Positions 1 through 8,232 of a stretch of 64,000 nt of DNA are shown here, one piece after another. Position numbers and translations under genes: made by a program. Source of the stretch: MPNO01 sp965205995 (GTDB taxonomy: Bacteria; Pseudomonadota; Alphaproteobacteria; MPNO01); assembly GCA_965205995.1 (NCBI GenBank), contig OZ242200.1:3534001-3598000 (forward strand), read 5' to 3'. Under the pieces are notes generated by a model that saw nothing but the letters and a program-made list of their open reading frames with translations, was not told the origin of the DNA and searched no databases. Each line of letters starts with the position of its first letter. The first letter of the stretch is position 1.

Positions 1-1
1 C

Positions 2-496
2 GCTTCCGGGCGCGCGTATCTGGTGGGAAGATGCGGCGTCGATGCGGCGATCGTCGCGCGGCTTGCGGATTTCGGCCTGTCGTCCATCGCCAATGTGCTG
101 GCCTCGATAAAGACCGCGAAACATTACGGCCTCGGTCCGGACGATCTGATCGTGACGGTCGCGACCGACGGGGCCTCGATGTACGAAAGCGAGCGGGCGA
201 AGACCGTCGGGGCCGAGTTCGCCGGCGGTTACGACGCCGTCGCCGCGGCGGAGACCTTCGGCCGCGACCTCGCCGCGATCGGCACCGACCACGTGTTGGA
301 GACCGGCTGGGCCGAGCGCACGCGGATCTTCAATCTCGGCTATTTTACCTGGGTCGAGCAGCGCGGGGTGGAGCTTGAGGCGTTCGACGAGCGCCGCGAT
401 CAGCGCTTCTGGACCGGGCTCCACGACGTTCTGCCGCAATGGGACGAGACGATCCGGGCGTTCAACGCCGAAACCGGCGTCAACCGGCCGGGCTGA
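2..496 (+). CDS. PLP-dependent enzyme (cysteine synthase-like beta fold), C-terminal part
   Basis: The 5' end lies outside the window; the frame is already open at base 2 and 164 residues are visible. The segment resembles the C-terminal half of fold-type II pyridoxal-phosphate enzymes annotated as 'pyridoxal-5-phosphate-dependent protein subunit beta': a glycine-rich start, then NVLASIKTAKHYGL, the VATDGASMYESE stretch and a C-terminus with FWTGLHDVLPQWDETI. The PLP lysine would be upstream and cannot be checked. The gene ends 12 bases before the CoA-transferase alpha gene, so it is probably the upstream member of the same operon. The exact substrate (an amino acid or a lyase substrate) cannot be told from this part. 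Confidence 0.75.
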   Translation, partial: ASGRAYLVGRCGVDAAIVARLADFGLSSIANVLASIKTAKHYGLGPDDLIVTVATDGASMYESERAKTVGAEFAGGYDAVAAAETFGRDLAAIGTDHVLETGWAERTRIFNLGYFTWVEQRGVELEAFDERRDQRFWTGLHDVLPQWDETIRAFNAETGVNRPG

Positions 497-508
497 GGAG
501 GTGACGAC

Positions 509-1462
509 GTGACCAAGCCCTATGCCGATCTCAGGCGCGAGACCGAGATGCGGGACCGCAGCCTGCGCGAGAAGGTGATGTCGCTGGAGGAGGCGGCGGC
601 GCTGGTCAATGACGGCGACCATGTCGCGCTCGGCGGCTGCACGCTGTCGCGCACGCCGATGGCGATGGTCTGGGCGCTGATCCGGGCGCGCAAGAAGGAC
701 CTCGTCGTCTCGCGCAGCATCACCTCGACCGAGGGCGACCTGCTCTACGGCTCGGGCGCCAGCAGGCACGTCCTCACCAGCTGGTTTTCGCAGGGCATCG
801 TCTGGGGCGTTTCCAAGGTGATGCGCCACTACACCGAGACCAGGCAGGCGGTCTTCGAGGAGTGGAGCCATATGGCGATCGGCGTGCGCTACCGCGCCGG
901 CGCGATGGGGGTGCCGTTCATCCCGATCCGCAGCATGCTGGGCTCGGACCTGACCGGGCGGATCGACGGGCCGAAGGAGATGGACTGCCCGTTCACCGGG
1001 GAAAAGCTGCTGCTGGTGCCCGCGCTCAACCCCGATGTCGCGCTGATCCACGTCCAGCGCTGCGACGCCTATGGAAACGCGCAGATGGACGGGCTTCCGT
1101 TCATGGACGCCGACATCGCGATGGCCGCCAACCGGGTCATCCTGACCACCGAGCGCATCGTCTCCAACAGCCAGATCCGCCGCGCTCCCGACCGGACCAG
1201 GATTCCGTTCATCGCCGTCGAAGCGGTGGTGGAGGCGCCCTATGGCTGCGCGCCGCATGAATGCTACGGCGTCTACGAGCCCTTCCTGCCCAATCTCGAC
1301 GCCTATGCGGCGCAGATCGGCCGCGACGCCGAGGCGGGGGTGAAGGAGTATATCGAGCGTTACGTCCACGAACCCAGGGACTGGGTCGCCTATCTCGATC
1401 TGTTGGGTATGGACAACGTGATCGACGCGGCCCGGCGCGGCAGGAGCGTCTACAATGACTGA
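509..1462 (+). CDS. CoA-transferase subunit A (glutaconate CoA-transferase-like)
   Basis: 317 residues, GTG start preceded by GAGGAGGTG about 6 bases upstream. The protein matches the alpha subunit of family I CoA-transferases of the glutaconate/3-oxoacid type: early LEEAAALVNDGDHVALGG, a central GVPFIPIRSMLGSDL loop and ALIHVQRCDAYGNAQ. With the next gene, which it overlaps by 8 bases, it would form a heteromeric enzyme that moves CoA between acyl-CoA and a free carboxylic acid. Homologues next to luciferase-like oxidoreductases and amidases are common in environmental alphaproteobacteria, but the acid they activate is not known, so I give no gene symbol. Confidence 0.9.
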   Translation: MTKPYADLRRETEMRDRSLREKVMSLEEAAALVNDGDHVALGGCTLSRTPMAMVWALIRARKKDLVVSRSITSTEGDLLYGSGASRHVLTSWFSQGIVWGVSKVMRHYTETRQAVFEEWSHMAIGVRYRAGAMGVPFIPIRSMLGSDLTGRIDGPKEMDCPFTGEKLLLVPALNPDVALIHVQRCDAYGNAQMDGLPFMDADIAMAANRVILTTERIVSNSQIRRAPDRTRIPFIAVEAVVEAPYGCAPHECYGVYEPFLPNLDAYAAQIGRDAEAGVKEYIERYVHEPRDWVAYLDLLGMDNVIDAARRGRSVYND

Positions 1463-2225
1463 GAACGGATCCTACAGCGCTTCCGAGCTTCTTGCGGTGA
1501 TGAGCGGCCGGGCGCTGGAGGACGGGCAGACCGTCTTCGCCGGCGTCGGAATCCCCCTGCTCGCGGCGACGCTTGCCCAGCGGACCCATGCGCCGGGGCT
1601 CACCATCCTGTTCGAGGGCGGGGTGCTCGGGCCGTTCATCGTCCCCGGCGAGTTGCCGCCCTCGACCAACGAGCAGCGCTGCACGCGCCAGGCCAACATG
1701 GTGCTGTCCAACACCGATGTGCTGCTTCTCCTGCAGCGCGGCTATGTCGATATCGGCTTCATGGGCGGGGCGCAGATCGACCGGTACGGCAATCTCAACA
1801 GCTCGTTCATCGGCGATGCCGAAGACCCCAGGATCCGGCTGCCGGGAACCGGCGGCGGCAACGACATCGCCAGCCTGACCAGGATGATCGTGTCGATGAT
1901 CCACGAGAAGCGGCGCTTCGTCGAAAACGTCGACTTCGTGACCTCCACCGGCTACTGGCACGGCGGCACCAGCCGCCGCGATTCGGGGCTGACGACGGGC
2001 GGGCCGTACCGGGTGATCACCGATCTCGCAGTCCTCGGCTTCGACGAGGAAACCAGGCGGATGAAGGTCGAGGCCCTGCATGAGGGCGTCGTAGCCGAAC
2101 AGGTGCAGGACGCGACCGGATTCGAGCTGATGTTCGGCGACGAGATCGGAACCACCGAGCCGCCGACCGCGGAAGAGCTGGCGGTGCTGCGCGAGATGGA
2201 CCCGGACCGGGTCTATATCGCCTGA
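1455..2225 (+). CDS. CoA-transferase subunit B (glutaconate CoA-transferase-like)
   Basis: 256 residues; the start lies inside the end of subunit A, which indicates translational coupling. Family features are FAGVGIPLLAATLAQ near the N-terminus and ILFEGGVLGPF around residues 50-62, the region that carries the catalytic glutamate forming the glutamyl-CoA thioester in this family. It then has VLLLLQRGYVDIGFMGGAQ and LPGTGGGNDIAS. It is the catalytic partner of the preceding gene. Length and architecture are ordinary for the family. The substrate is unassigned. Confidence 0.9.
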   Translation: MTENGSYSASELLAVMSGRALEDGQTVFAGVGIPLLAATLAQRTHAPGLTILFEGGVLGPFIVPGELPPSTNEQRCTRQANMVLSNTDVLLLLQRGYVDIGFMGGAQIDRYGNLNSSFIGDAEDPRIRLPGTGGGNDIASLTRMIVSMIHEKRRFVENVDFVTSTGYWHGGTSRRDSGLTTGGPYRVITDLAVLGFDEETRRMKVEALHEGVVAEQVQDATGFELMFGDEIGTTEPPTAEELAVLREMDPDRVYIA

Positions 2226-2262
2226 GCGGCGCACGCCCGCAGGACCAGCACAGGGGAGAGAG

Positions 2263-3207
2263 ATGGGCAGCAAGATCGTCGGCATCGCGATGCAGAACTT
2301 CACCGCCGCGCCCGAGATGCCCGATCCGCAGGGGCTGATCGACTACGCGGTCCGGATGGAGGAGCTGGGCTATGAGTCGGTCTGGGTCTGGGACCACGTC
2401 CTGCTCGGCGTCGACCCCTATTTCCCGATCCTCGATTCGCTCACCGTGCTCGCGGCGGTGGCGGCGCGAACCACCGAGATCCGCATCGGCACCGGCATAC
2501 TCGTGCTGCCGTCGCGCAACCCGGTGGTGCTGGCGAAGCAGCTCTCCAGCCTCGACCGGATCTCGAACGGGCGGCTTACCCTCGGCATGGCGTCGGGCTG
2601 GTACAAGCGCGAGTTCGACGCCATGGGCGTGCCGTTCAACAAGCGCGGCGACATCATGGACCAGAATCTCGAGATCCTGACCCGGCTGTTCACCGAGGAC
2701 TCGGTGACCGGCAGCTACCCGCCTTACGAGCTGCGCGCTGCGGTGATGTCGCCCAAGCCGGTGCAGAAGCCGCGCCCGCCGATCCTGATCGGCGGCTATG
2801 TCGACCGGGTCCTCAAGCGCGCCGCCGTCGCCGGCGACGGCTGGCTCACCTATTACTACACCGTCGACGGTTTCGTGAAATCCTGGGACAAGGTGCGCCG
2901 CTTCGCCGAGGAAGCCGGCAAGGACCCCGATACCCTCAAGAGCATCAACCAGCTGCCGATCATGGTGGGCAAGTCGCGCGCCGAGGTCGAGAAGCCGATG
3001 TATGAGTGGCTGACCACCGAATGGGATTTCGCCGGGTGGAGCGACTCGACCACCGAAAGCGCGGTGCTCGGCACGGCGGAGGAGTGCATCGAGCAGCTCC
3101 GCGCCCATCTCGACGCGGGGGTGCAGCAGATCACCCTGGTGCCCTATCGCTTCGACATGGACCAGATCGCGCAGATCGCCGAGGAGATCCTGCCGGAGAT
3201 CGGCTGA
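2263..3207 (+). CDS. LLM-class flavin/F420-dependent oxidoreductase
   Basis: 314 residues, ATG start with GGGGAGAG upstream. It belongs to the bacterial-luciferase-like (LLM) TIM-barrel family of FMNH2- or F420-dependent enzymes, close to the 'probable F420-dependent oxidoreductase' group. Visible signatures are VWVWDHVLLGVDP near residue 43, RTTEIRIGTGILVLPSRNP around 70-90, and the LDRISNGRLTLGMASGWY turn. It starts 37 bases after the CoA-transferase and precedes the amidase by 17 bases, so all four genes probably share a message. The cofactor cannot be decided from sequence; flavin is more likely in an alphaproteobacterium. Confidence 0.85.
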   Translation: MGSKIVGIAMQNFTAAPEMPDPQGLIDYAVRMEELGYESVWVWDHVLLGVDPYFPILDSLTVLAAVAARTTEIRIGTGILVLPSRNPVVLAKQLSSLDRISNGRLTLGMASGWYKREFDAMGVPFNKRGDIMDQNLEILTRLFTEDSVTGSYPPYELRAAVMSPKPVQKPRPPILIGGYVDRVLKRAAVAGDGWLTYYYTVDGFVKSWDKVRRFAEEAGKDPDTLKSINQLPIMVGKSRAEVEKPMYEWLTTEWDFAGWSDSTTESAVLGTAEECIEQLRAHLDAGVQQITLVPYRFDMDQIAQIAEEILPEIG

Positions 3208-3224
3208 GGCGCGGGGGGGACGAC

Positions 3225-4715
3225 ATGACGGCGGATGGCGGGTTCACGGTTCCGGAAACCACCATCGCGGACATCCACGCGGCCTATGGCGCGGGAACGC
3301 TGACGGCGCGGGCGCTGGTCGAAGCCTATCTCGAGCGGATCGAGGCCTATGACCGGAACGGCCCGGCGCTCAATTCGATCGTCTCGCTGAACCCCAACGC
3401 GTTGGACCAGGCCGCGCGCCTCGACGCGGCCTTCGAGAAGGCCGGCCCGGCCGGCCCGCTGCACGGCATCCCGGTGATCATGAAGGACCAGGCCGATGTC
3501 GACGGCATGCCGACGACGATGGGATCGGTCCTGTTCAGGGACCATTTTCCGCGGCGCGATTGCTTTGTCGCATCGCGCCTCAGGGCGGCCGGCGCGATTT
3601 TCCTCGCCAAGGCGACGCTGGGCGAGATGGGCGCGGGCGACACCCATGGCTCGCTGTTCGGCTCGACGCGCAACGTCTACGACCTCGCCCGCACCGCCGG
3701 CGGGTCGTCCGGCGGGTCGGGCGCCGCGGTCTCCGCCAACCTGGCGGCGGTCGCCATCGGCCAGGAGGGGTTCGCCTCGATCCGGCGGCCGGCGGCGTGG
3801 AACGGCGTGGTCGGGATGCGCCCGACCGCCGGGCTGGTGAGCCGGGGCGGCGTCTATGCCGGCTGGCCGACGATCAACGGCTCGCTCGGGCCGATGTGCC
3901 GCAACGTGGCCGACGCGGCACGTCTGCTCGATGCAATGGTGGGCTACGACCCGGCCGATCCGATCACCGCCCGCGGCGTCGGCCATGCGCCGGAGAGCTA
4001 TGCCGCCGGGCTCGACGCGGATGCGCTGAAGGGCGCGCGTATCGGCATATTGCGCCAGCCGATGGGCTTCGCGAGCGAACCGGAATCCGCGGATTTCGCC
4101 AAGGTCGAGGCGGTGTTCGGCCGCGCCGTCGAAGAGCTTGCCGCCTGCGGCGCCGAGATCGTCGACCCGGTGGTGATTCCGGACCTCGCCGAGCTGCTCG
4201 CCACGCGGGTCAACGACCGGGCGGAAGAGGACGCGGCGTTCCGCGAATACGTCTCGGGAAGCGCCGATGCGCCCTTCGCCTCGCGCGACGAGGCGATGGC
4301 ATCGCCGCTATTCGCCGAGACCAGCCGCGGCGTCCGCACCCGCTGGGCCGTCACGGCGACCGGGCAGGCGCATCGCGCCTTCCTGATCGCGCGCGAGCGG
4401 CTGATGACCAATTTGCTCGCCGTCATGGCCGATTACCGGCTCGATGCGATCGTCCACAAGGCGGTGGAGCACCAGCCGACCCTGATCGAGGACGGCGTCA
4501 ACCCGCCTTTCGTCGACCAGAAGGGCGCGCCCTATCTCAACACCTTCGTGGTCTTCGTGCCCTCGATCGTGGTCCCGGCGGGGTTTACCTCGGACGGGCT
4601 GCCGGCCGGCATCACCTTTCTCGGGCGCGGCTATGACGATGCGCGGATGATCCGCTTCGCCCATGCCTACGAGCAGGCAAGCAGCCACCGCAGGCCGCCG
4701 GCTTCAGCGCCCTAG
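3225..4715 (+). CDS. Amidase-signature family amidohydrolase
   Basis: 496 residues from the ATG at 3225. A GTG further upstream at 3006 is in frame but would run through the end of the preceding gene. The amidase-signature Ser-cisSer-Lys triad is visible: Lys in GIPVIMKDQADVDG, cis-Ser in GGSSGGSGAA, and the nucleophile Ser in GFASIRRPA. The segment before the nucleophile is unusual: most members read GSDTGGSxR, here it is GQEGFASIR, so substrate preference may differ. It hydrolyses a C-N amide bond of unknown substrate. The stop codon shares the palindrome CTAG with the stop of the convergent TRAP permease. Confidence 0.9.
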   Translation: MTADGGFTVPETTIADIHAAYGAGTLTARALVEAYLERIEAYDRNGPALNSIVSLNPNALDQAARLDAAFEKAGPAGPLHGIPVIMKDQADVDGMPTTMGSVLFRDHFPRRDCFVASRLRAAGAIFLAKATLGEMGAGDTHGSLFGSTRNVYDLARTAGGSSGGSGAAVSANLAAVAIGQEGFASIRRPAAWNGVVGMRPTAGLVSRGGVYAGWPTINGSLGPMCRNVADAARLLDAMVGYDPADPITARGVGHAPESYAAGLDADALKGARIGILRQPMGFASEPESADFAKVEAVFGRAVEELAACGAEIVDPVVIPDLAELLATRVNDRAEEDAAFREYVSGSADAPFASRDEAMASPLFAETSRGVRTRWAVTATGQAHRAFLIARERLMTNLLAVMADYRLDAIVHKAVEHQPTLIEDGVNPPFVDQKGAPYLNTFVVFVPSIVVPAGFTSDGLPAGITFLGRGYDDARMIRFAHAYEQASSHRRPPASAP

Positions 4716-7075
4716 CTCGCGGCGCGCTTTCCGCGGGTGCGGAAGACGTGCCAGCCGATCCACAGCGCGGCGGCGGCGATTGCCGGCCCGTAGATGGCGG
4801 CGTCGCTCGATACCACGAAGAGGGCGAGGGCGAGGCGGAGCCCCATCTCCCAGAGCGGCAGCGCCGCCCGGTCGAAGCGCGCAAGCGCGCTCGCCAGCAA
4901 ATAAAGCGCCAGAACGAGACGGACGAGCAGCCACAGCAGCGGCGCCAATGCCACCGTCCCGTCATGTCCGGGCAGATAGGCGATCGTGGCGCCGGTCGAT
5001 GTCGGGTCCACGACCGCGGCCTCGATCAGCAGCAGCTCGGGATAGATCGCGAAGACGAACGGGATCACGAAGATGACGATGCCCGACCGGACGGCGGAGA
5101 AGCCCGTCGCCATGGGCTCGGCCTTGGTGATCGAGCTTGCCGCGAATGCGGCGAGCGCCACCGGCGGGGTGATGGCGGACGCGACCGCGAAATAGAAGAT
5201 GAACATATGCGCGGTGAAGATCGAGATGCCGAGCCCGGCAAGCACCGGCCCCATCAGCAGGGCGACGTTCACATAGGCCGGCACCGCCGGCATCCCCATG
5301 CCGAGCAGCACCGCCAGCAGCATGGTCATCGCCAGCGCCATGAACTGGAAGATGACCGAACCGCCCGACCCCAGGTCGAGGCTCTGCAGCCATTGCAGCA
5401 CGTCGAGCGAGATGAAGAAGGGCAGGCCGGTGAAGCTGAGGCAGAAATCGATGATCGAGACCGCCAGGAACATCAGATAGAGGGTGGAAATCAGGATGCC
5501 CGCGTTCGAGAACGCGTCCAGCAGCTTGCGCGGACGCACGCGCATTTCGGGATCCAGGAACAGGAGCCCGCAGAGCAGCGCGACGGCCCACCAGCCGGCG
5601 CTCCCGGCATCGCCGGCGGCGTTCTGCATCGTCTTCAGGAACCACGGAAGCTCGGCAACCTTGCAGGTTCCGTCGGCGAATACGCGCTCGGCTCCGAGCA
5701 GCCCGTCGAACCAGCCGCATCCCACGTTCTCCTTCGACGTCAGCAGCAGGAACAGGATTACCAGGATCGGCCCGAAGATCATCAGCAGGTTGTAGAGGTC
5801 CTGGCGCGACAGGTGCATCTCCGGCGTCATCTCGCCGAAGGCTTCGATCTTCTGCTTGCGCGACTGGAAGATCGCCGACAGGAACAGGCACAGGAAATAG
5901 GCGACCGCCGGGATCGCGGCGGCGACGATCACCTCGCCATAGGGGACCGCGGTGAGCGCGGCGAGGACGAAGGCCGCGACCCCCATCACCGGCGGCATGA
6001 TCGAGCCGCCGGACGAGGCGGCCGCTTCCACCCCACCGGCAAAGACCGGGGAAAATCCGCGCCGGATCATCATCGGGATGGTGAGGACGCCGGTCGACAG
6101 CACGTTGACGATCGGCCCGCCCGAGATCGTCCCGAACATGGCGGAGGACACGATGGCCGCATGCGCGGGCCCGCCCCGGAGGCGCCGGGTCAAGCGGAAC
6201 GCGAGCTTGATCAGGGATTTGCCGCCCGCCGAGGCGCCGAACAGGGAGCCCAGGATCAGATAGGGGAAAATCTCGTTGAGAATGATGTCGATGAAACGGC
6301 CGAGCAGGCCCGACGCGTTATTGGTCAGGATGTCGTGGACGCGCGGTCGCCCGTCCCAGAGCGAGCGCGGGTCGCCGCCCAGCTTGGTGACGAGGTATTT
6401 GTCCATGCCTTCCGGGCCGAAGACATACCAGATCAGGACGGTGCCGAGGGTGTAGGCCGCGATCAGTATCGCGACCAGGACCAGTGGAAATCCCCACACC
6501 TTGATGTTGTAGGAGAGGAAGACGACGACCGCGAGCCCGACGATGGCGACGATCCAGCCCTGCGTGGTGTATAGACATTGCGGGTCTTCCACCGTCTCGG
6601 GCACGGGCAGGCCGAAGATCTCGGCATTCTCCTTCTCGATCGTCAGGCTCTCGGCGAGCAGCCGCGCGCGGTCGCCGGTGATCTGGTCGATGACGCAAAC
6701 GGACTCGATCTCGATGATGTAGGTCAGCGAAATGGCGATCGCCATGGTGACGAGCGCGAGGTCCATGAACAGGCCGAAATAGCGGCGAAGACGGCTCTTG
6801 TCGGTCCAGGAGCGCCACATCGAGTGATGCAGCGCGACCGTCAGCATCATCAATGCGAAGAAGAACGGGTAGTAATACTCAAACCGGAACTTGCGGATGA
6901 CGAAGCGGGGGTCGCCGACGATGTCCCTGGCCAGCTCGTCGATGCCCGGGATCCCCGGCATCGCGTTGAGCAAGCCGATCAGAACGATTGCGATCGCCAG
7001 AAAGTAGACGATGCGCTCGCTAAAGCCCTTGCGGTGGGAACGCGGGAGTTCCGGGTCGGTCACTTCGCTATTCAC
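4712..7075 (-). CDS. TRAP transporter fused permease (DctQ-DctM fusion, TAXI type)
   Basis: 787 residues, strongly hydrophobic with about 18 membrane spans. The N-terminal third carries the small DctQ-like membrane domain, with long hydrophilic loops around residues 90-150. The rest is the large DctM-like permease, recognisable by HAAIVSSAMFGTISGGPIVN and GGSIMPPVMGVAAFVLA, the glycine/proline-rich re-entrant hairpin. It forms the inner-membrane part of a Na+- or H+-driven tripartite uptake system with the periplasmic TAXI proteins encoded just upstream (54-base gap). It belongs to the minus-strand operon that begins with the fused oxoprolinase, so the cargo is probably an organic acid or cyclic amide used by that enzyme. 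Confidence 0.93.
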   Translation of the reverse strand: MNSEVTDPELPRSHRKGFSERIVYFLAIAIVLIGLLNAMPGIPGIDELARDIVGDPRFVIRKFRFEYYYPFFFALMMLTVALHHSMWRSWTDKSRLRRYFGLFMDLALVTMAIAISLTYIIEIESVCVIDQITGDRARLLAESLTIEKENAEIFGLPVPETVEDPQCLYTTQGWIVAIVGLAVVVFLSYNIKVWGFPLVLVAILIAAYTLGTVLIWYVFGPEGMDKYLVTKLGGDPRSLWDGRPRVHDILTNNASGLLGRFIDIILNEIFPYLILGSLFGASAGGKSLIKLAFRLTRRLRGGPAHAAIVSSAMFGTISGGPIVNVLSTGVLTIPMMIRRGFSPVFAGGVEAAASSGGSIMPPVMGVAAFVLAALTAVPYGEVIVAAAIPAVAYFLCLFLSAIFQSRKQKIEAFGEMTPEMHLSRQDLYNLLMIFGPILVILFLLLTSKENVGCGWFDGLLGAERVFADGTCKVAELPWFLKTMQNAAGDAGSAGWWAVALLCGLLFLDPEMRVRPRKLLDAFSNAGILISTLYLMFLAVSIIDFCLSFTGLPFFISLDVLQWLQSLDLGSGGSVIFQFMALAMTMLLAVLLGMGMPAVPAYVNVALLMGPVLAGLGISIFTAHMFIFYFAVASAITPPVALAAFAASSITKAEPMATGFSAVRSGIVIFVIPFVFAIYPELLLIEAAVVDPTSTGATIAYLPGHDGTVALAPLLWLLVRLVLALYLLASALARFDRAALPLWEMGLRLALALFVVSSDAAIYGPAIAAAALWIGWHVFRTRGKRAAS

Positions 7076-7129
7076 CCGCTGTGGGCGGGAGGGCCGCGGG
7101 AAAAGCGCGGCCCTCCGGATCGCATCGGG

Positions 7130-8176
7130 CTACGGCTTTGCGCAATCGGGGATCTTGCGGCCGGACTCCTCCCACGCCGCGACAGCGCCGGGATGGTACT
7201 TCACCGGCACGGGACCGCACATGCCGGTCTGCGCGGGGTCGGACTCGCCCACACCCGAAAACGCCATATAGGGCGCTTTCTTTACGTACGCGTCGAGGTT
7301 GTCGAGGAACACCTTGGTCAGCGCCTTGGCCAGCTTGAAGTCCATCGAGGTCTGGACCAGCTCGGCACCCAGAGTCGCCGGGCTTCGCCAGATCCCGTCT
7401 TCCGAAACGATGGTCAGCCCCTTGATCGGCTTCACCTTCTTCAGATCCACGACAAGCGGCCCGGATCCCGGCGACGTGAGATATCTCTGCATGCCCTTGG
7501 AATTCCACGCTTTCACCGGCACCGACCACAGGGTCATGCTGCCGGACCCGAGGGAGCGGACGATCCGGCTGTCGGGAAACGTGATGGGCAGCACCATCGC
7601 CTCGCCGGTGCCGTCGGTGATGGTCTTCACCATCTGGCCCCAGTTGGCCTGGACGCCCTTGTAGTCCTTGCCGTCTGCATAGCCGGTGATGAGCCTCACC
7701 ATCGCCCGTGCGTTGGTCAGCGCGGCGCCGCGGGGTGGGCCGTTGACGACCGTCTTGCCCTTGAGGTCCAGCCAGCCCTTGACGTTCGAACTGTCATAGG
7801 CAAAGAGCCCGAAGCCGCCATAACGGTAGGTGTAAAGAACCGAGGCCCGGGAGATGAGCTCGGCGCCCTTCTCCTTGCCGAGCTTGGCGTACGGCCCGGC
7901 CCCCTTCGACAACAGGAACGGAAGGATAAGGGGGGCCGCCGCCAGGTCGGTCCTGCCCTCGACCACGTTCTGCACGGAATTGGTCAGGGTCTGTCCGGCG
8001 GCGACCTGGAAATCGGCGATGCCCGCGCCCGAGGCGAGTTCGGCGAGGGTCGTGACGGCGGTGTGAGGCGCGCCTCCCGGGGGGCCGGTTTCCGCGGTCA
8101 GATTTTGCTGGGCGTTGGCGGACACGCAGAACGCCAACGTGACCGCCAAGGCGGGCAAAGCGAGTTTTCTGGACAT
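7130..8176 (-). CDS. TAXI-family TRAP solute-binding protein (copy 1)
   Basis: 348 residues from the ATG at 8176. The N-terminus MSRKLALPALAVTLAFCVSA followed by NAQ is a typical Sec signal peptide, so the protein is periplasmic. The rest matches TAXI (TRAP-associated extracytoplasmic immunogenic) binding proteins: an early TLAELASGAGIADFQV strand, the TDLAAAPLILPFLLSKG region, NWGQMVKTITDGTGEAMV, and a C-terminus ending CGPVPVKYHPGAVAAWEE. It captures the ligand for the TRAP permease 54 bases downstream. It is a tandem paralogue of the next upstream gene (clearly recent duplication, roughly three quarters identical by eye). Confidence 0.9.
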   Translation of the reverse strand: MSRKLALPALAVTLAFCVSANAQQNLTAETGPPGGAPHTAVTTLAELASGAGIADFQVAAGQTLTNSVQNVVEGRTDLAAAPLILPFLLSKGAGPYAKLGKEKGAELISRASVLYTYRYGGFGLFAYDSSNVKGWLDLKGKTVVNGPPRGAALTNARAMVRLITGYADGKDYKGVQANWGQMVKTITDGTGEAMVLPITFPDSRIVRSLGSGSMTLWSVPVKAWNSKGMQRYLTSPGSGPLVVDLKKVKPIKGLTIVSEDGIWRSPATLGAELVQTSMDFKLAKALTKVFLDNLDAYVKKAPYMAFSGVGESDPAQTGMCGPVPVKYHPGAVAAWEESGRKIPDCAKP

Positions 8177-8232
8177 ATTGCCTTCCTGTTTCGTTGTGTT
8201 GGTGTTCGGCCTCGTATGCGTATGCCGTACGG

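Noticed and set aside
4748..6574. A 608-codon plus-strand open frame opposite the TRAP permease
   Set aside because: Composition dominated by Arg, Asp, Glu, Gln and His, no motifs, and it lies entirely within a real membrane-protein gene.
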